From: Flavobacterium sp.
GTDB taxonomy: Bacteria; Bacteroidota; Bacteroidia; Flavobacteriales; Flavobacteriaceae
Direction of reading: 5' to 3'
Length of the DNA: 64,000 nucleotides
NCBI GenBank assembly: GCA_015234525.1
Contig: JADGMX010000041.1
Coordinates: forward strand, 310,001 to 374,000
Part shown: positions 61,595-64,000 of the stretch, piece by piece
Layout of the letters: each line of letters starts with the position of its first letter
How positions within the stretch are numbered: the stretch's first letter is position 1
The notes under the pieces: generated by a model
Databases searched by the model: none
What the model saw: the letters and a program-made list of their open reading frames with translations, nothing else
What the model was told of the DNA's origin: nothing
Program-made: the position numbers and the translations under genes

Positions 61595-62989
61595 TTATTT
61601 TTTCTGCTTTTTGATAAAATTCTGAATGGCGCGTTTTGCCCAAATTGTAGGAAAAAGCTCCTTGAGAAGCGTGTGATTGTCGTAGTTCAGGCGAAGTGCT
61701 TCAGCCAGGTGATACAAACCTTTTGTCGACTCTTCCATCATCAGGTAAAGTCCGGCAAGTCGGTATGAAACTTCGTATTCGTTCGGGAAATATTCGGTTG
61801 CTTGCATAAGGGTTTGCACGGCTGCGTCCCATTCGCCTAAATATTGGAGGATGTCGACCCAGAAAAGCCAGGTGTCGAGTTGGTAATCGCCGAATTCGAC
61901 TGCTTTGCGATAACCTTCTTCGGCTTCTTCAAAAAGGTTTAGCGCCTTGCTGATAGTTGCGTAACGTTTCCAGTAAAGTCGGTTTTCATTGTCGATTGCA
62001 AGTGCTTTATTGACGTAAAAAAGGGCTTTTTGATAATTTTTCTGACGAACGTAATAGTCGGTTATGGCGATCCAGCCTTTGTCGAGAAGCGGATCTTCGT
62101 GGACGGTTTTGTTGAAATACTTGAGGGCTTTGACCTTATCGCCAAGTTTCTCGTAGCATTTCCCGATCCGCAACAGCGCGTATGATGTTGGGTCGTCAAG
62201 TTCGATAGTTCGTTTGTAGCTTTCGATGGCGTCCTGGTAGCGTTTGAGTCGCTCGAGCGCTTTACCGCGTTCCATAAACGCACCGAGGAATTCGTCGTCG
62301 ATATAAGTTGCAAACTCGAATGCGCGAACGGCTTGCTCGTATTGTTTTAGCCCGTAGTGTAGTCGGCCTGCCTGATGCCATGCAATTTCGCTATACGGAT
62401 TCCGCTCGATGTATTTCATCAGGTAATCGATAGCTTCGGTATTTTGATCGAGGAATTCGAAGCAATAGACCACGTTGTAAAGCGCGGCTTGATCTTCGGT
62501 ATCTTCTTCCAGACACTTGATGAAATTCTCTTTTGCGAGTTCGAGATTGTCCATAAAGAGATATTCCATACCGATCAGGTTGTAGACATCGGCAAAGTCG
62601 TCGGTATATTGAAGTGCAATTTTCAAGAGTTCAACTGCCTTTTCGTGGTTGTCGCGTTTGGAGTAGATGTTGGCTTTTTGAATGTAAATCTCCTCGTTGT
62701 GCGGTTCAAAGGCGTAGAGTTCGTTGAGCAGTTTTTCGGCCGCGTCGAGCTTATCGTCATAAACGAGCATTTCAACCTGGACTAATTTAAGCCCGGTTGA
62801 TTTTGGGTGCTGTTCAAGTGCGAGTTTTAAGGCTTTTTTTGCCAGGGATGATTTTCCCATGTCGAGATAATGCAAAATAATCTCTTCGAATTCTTCAGAA
62901 TCAAAAAAGAGTACTTTGTTGGTTTTCAGCATCGACTCAAATTTTGACAGGGATAAATTATAATCTTCTTCTTCGTTGCTTAGTTGCAT
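61595..62989 (-). CDS. Tetratricopeptide repeat protein
   Basis: 464 residues from the ATG at 62989 (MQLSNEEEDYNLSLSKFESM). The ORF-track start at 63037 lies upstream of a TACTTTTA -7-like box (63016-63023), so it is too early. The protein is an array of about 11 TPR units (SSLAKKALKLALEQHPKS; NHEKAVELLKIALQYTDDFADVYNLIG; YEQAVRAFEFATYIDDEF). It is a cytosolic scaffold with unknown partners. It lies next to aroE. Confidence 0.9.
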   Translation of the reverse strand: MQLSNEEEDYNLSLSKFESMLKTNKVLFFDSEEFEEIILHYLDMGKSSLAKKALKLALEQHPKSTGLKLVQVEMLVYDDKLDAAEKLLNELYAFEPHNEEIYIQKANIYSKRDNHEKAVELLKIALQYTDDFADVYNLIGMEYLFMDNLELAKENFIKCLEEDTEDQAALYNVVYCFEFLDQNTEAIDYLMKYIERNPYSEIAWHQAGRLHYGLKQYEQAVRAFEFATYIDDEFLGAFMERGKALERLKRYQDAIESYKRTIELDDPTSYALLRIGKCYEKLGDKVKALKYFNKTVHEDPLLDKGWIAITDYYVRQKNYQKALFYVNKALAIDNENRLYWKRYATISKALNLFEEAEEGYRKAVEFGDYQLDTWLFWVDILQYLGEWDAAVQTLMQATEYFPNEYEVSYRLAGLYLMMEESTKGLYHLAEALRLNYDNHTLLKELFPTIWAKRAIQNFIKKQKK

Positions 62990-63015
62990 ACTGTTGTTCT
63001 TTAAATTATCCATAC

Positions 63016-63023
63016 TAAAAGTA
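63016..63023 (-). promoter_or_regulatory. -7-like box TACTTTTA for the TPR gene
   Basis: Minus-strand TACTTTTAG, 27-34 bases before the preferred start. The final G of TAnnTTTG is shifted by one base, as in the TATTTTAG boxes at 47872 and 51772. Confidence 0.4.
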
Positions 63024-63103
63024 CGGTGTGCATTCATGCCTATGGTGAAAATCTGGAGTTCTTGTGAACAATTTAATTAACAACGACCAACATGAGTTGC
63101 AAG

Positions 63104-64000
63104 TTATTGCGCGGCTTCGATCTCGTCGAGCACTTTTAGGATTATGGCGCAACCTTCGCGAATTTCCTCTTCTGAAATAGTAAGAGGCGGCGTGATCCGG
63201 ACAGCCCGTCCTTCAAAAAGTAGCCAAAATAAAATTACGCCTTTATCCTGACATTGTAATATAACCTGATTGGTGATTTCGGCAGACGGAGTCATTGCTG
63301 CAAGCATAAGACCTCTGCCGCGGATTTCCTCTATCAAAGGATGTACCAGAAGTTGTCTGAACAATGCCTCCTTGACTAAGGTTTGCTCCATCATGCTGGT
63401 CTCAGTGATTTCTCTTAAAGTTGCCAAACAAGCTGCCGCTATGACAGGATGTCCGCCAAAGGTTGTGATATGTCCGAGTTTGGGATTTTCTGACAGTAAA
63501 CTCATCATTTCAGACGAGGCTGTAAAGGCACCAACCGGCATTCCGCCGCCCATTCCTTTTCCGAGAATCACTATATCGGGAACAACATCGTAATTTTCGA
63601 AACCAAATAGTTTTCCGGTTCGGCCAAATCCGGGTTGGATCTCGTCGATGATCATCAGCGTGCCGGTTTCGTTACAGCGCTCGCGGACTTTCTTTAAATA
63701 TCCGTTTGCGGGTTCGATAAATCCGGCGCCGCCTTGAATGCTTTCAAGAATCACTCCGGCGGTTTGTGTGGTGATTTTTTGCAAGTCCTCGACGTTGTTG
63801 AATCGGATAAACGAAACGTCCGGAATTAATGGCCGAAACGCGCGTTTTCGTTCTTCAAAACCCATGACGCTCATCGATCCCATCGTGTTGCCGTGATAAG
63901 CGTCGTAACAAGATACAAGTGCACTTCGTCCGGTAACGCGGCGGGCGAGTTTAAGCGCGCCTTCGGTGGCTTCGGTTCCCGAGTTGACAAGGTATGTGGT
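63104..64000 (-). CDS. Class III (PLP) aminotransferase, N-terminus outside window
   Basis: The frame continues to the right edge: before the ORF-track Met at 63883 it reads TYLVNSGTEATEGALKLARR and YDAYHGNTMGSM, both conserved in class III aminotransferases. IIDEIQPGFGRTG near the middle and PDIVILGKGMGGGMPVGAF hold the PLP site, with the Lys of GKGMGGG. It belongs to the acetylornithine/ornithine/GABA-type group; the substrate cannot be settled. About 298 codons are visible, so some 90-100 N-terminal residues are missing. Confidence 0.9.
   Translation of the reverse strand, partial: TTYLVNSGTEATEGALKLARRVTGRSALVSCYDAYHGNTMGSMSVMGFEERKRAFRPLIPDVSFIRFNNVEDLQKITTQTAGVILESIQGGAGFIEPANGYLKKVRERCNETGTLMIIDEIQPGFGRTGKLFGFENYDVVPDIVILGKGMGGGMPVGAFTASSEMMSLLSENPKLGHITTFGGHPVIAAACLATLREITETSMMEQTLVKEALFRQLLVHPLIEEIRGRGLMLAAMTPSAEITNQVILQCQDKGVILFWLLFEGRAVRITPPLTISEEEIREGCAIILKVLDEIEAAQ

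Overview
The window looks like chromosome from a member of the Flavobacteriaceae (Bacteroidota), close to Flavobacterium. Supporting features are type IX secretion C-terminal domains of both type A and type B, a FadL/OmpP1 porin, a TonB-dependent receptor with a carboxypeptidase-regulatory-like N-terminus, a bacillithiol enzyme (BshC), an rpmB-rpmG-DUF4295-ftsY order, and many promoters of the Bacteroidota type (-7 TAnnTTTG) in place of Shine-Dalgarno-led starts. No insertion sequence, prophage or CRISPR array is visible. Most of the window is ordinary housekeeping chromosome with a surface-glycan block and a few regulatory operons.

Layout. 1-2 kb: 3'-5' exonuclease (cut by the window edge), FAH-family hydrolase coupled to an orphan Hpt protein. 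2-5.6 kb: cinA, rpmB, rpmG, a 50-aa DUF4295-type gene absent from the ORF track, ftsY and a 55-aa membrane protein. 5.5-7.2 kb: a DUF2007 gene that appears frameshifted, a lipoprotein, a DUF721 protein and ndk. 7.3-18.5 kb: secreted SusE/F-like T9SS protein, bshC, divergent B12/radical-SAM protein, rimO, FadL-like porin, a Trp/Tyr/Gly-rich lipoprotein, proS. 18.6-25.7 kb: two tRNA-Glu genes, rpsT, a three-gene phosphorelay (REC / REC-PAS-GAF kinase / REC), typA. 25.8-32.5 kb: T9SS type B adhesin-like protein, ABC exporter pair, zinc-ribbon-like small protein, NA37 nucleoid protein, pRiA4b-type protein, VOC protein. 32.6-38.2 kb: TonB receptor, TPR protein, then LytS-type kinase fused to a 2TM domain, two free 2TM proteins and a LytTR regulator. 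38.2-43.5 kb: ABC exporter, CsbD-like protein, and the tsaC-cca-ctaA run. 43.7-50.5 kb: CMP-nonulosonate synthetase::HAD phosphatase, NeuB, a sialyltransferase-like protein, three further glycosyltransferases and a Kdo/InaA-type kinase. 50.5-64 kb: dapD, ruvX, mqo, FUSC protein, def-DUF5606-mazG, DUF349 protein, aroE, TPR protein and a class III aminotransferase cut by the window end.

The items most worth a second look are: (i) a superfamily of about 80-110 bp intergenic repeats with nine copies here in three sub-types that share ends or core; (ii) low-complexity repeat tracts that run directly into start codons, including that of ftsY; (iii) the nonulosonate cassette, with a fused phosphatase, a NeuB lacking the SAF domain and a transferase bearing the EDG and HP motifs of bacterial sialyltransferases; (iv) the kinase/2TM/2TM/LytTR operon in which one 2TM unit seems to have been fused to the kinase; (v) five convergent gene pairs whose stop codons touch or overlap; and (vi) a radical-SAM protein with a CX4CX2C cluster motif. 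No wholly novel system is proven from sequence alone.
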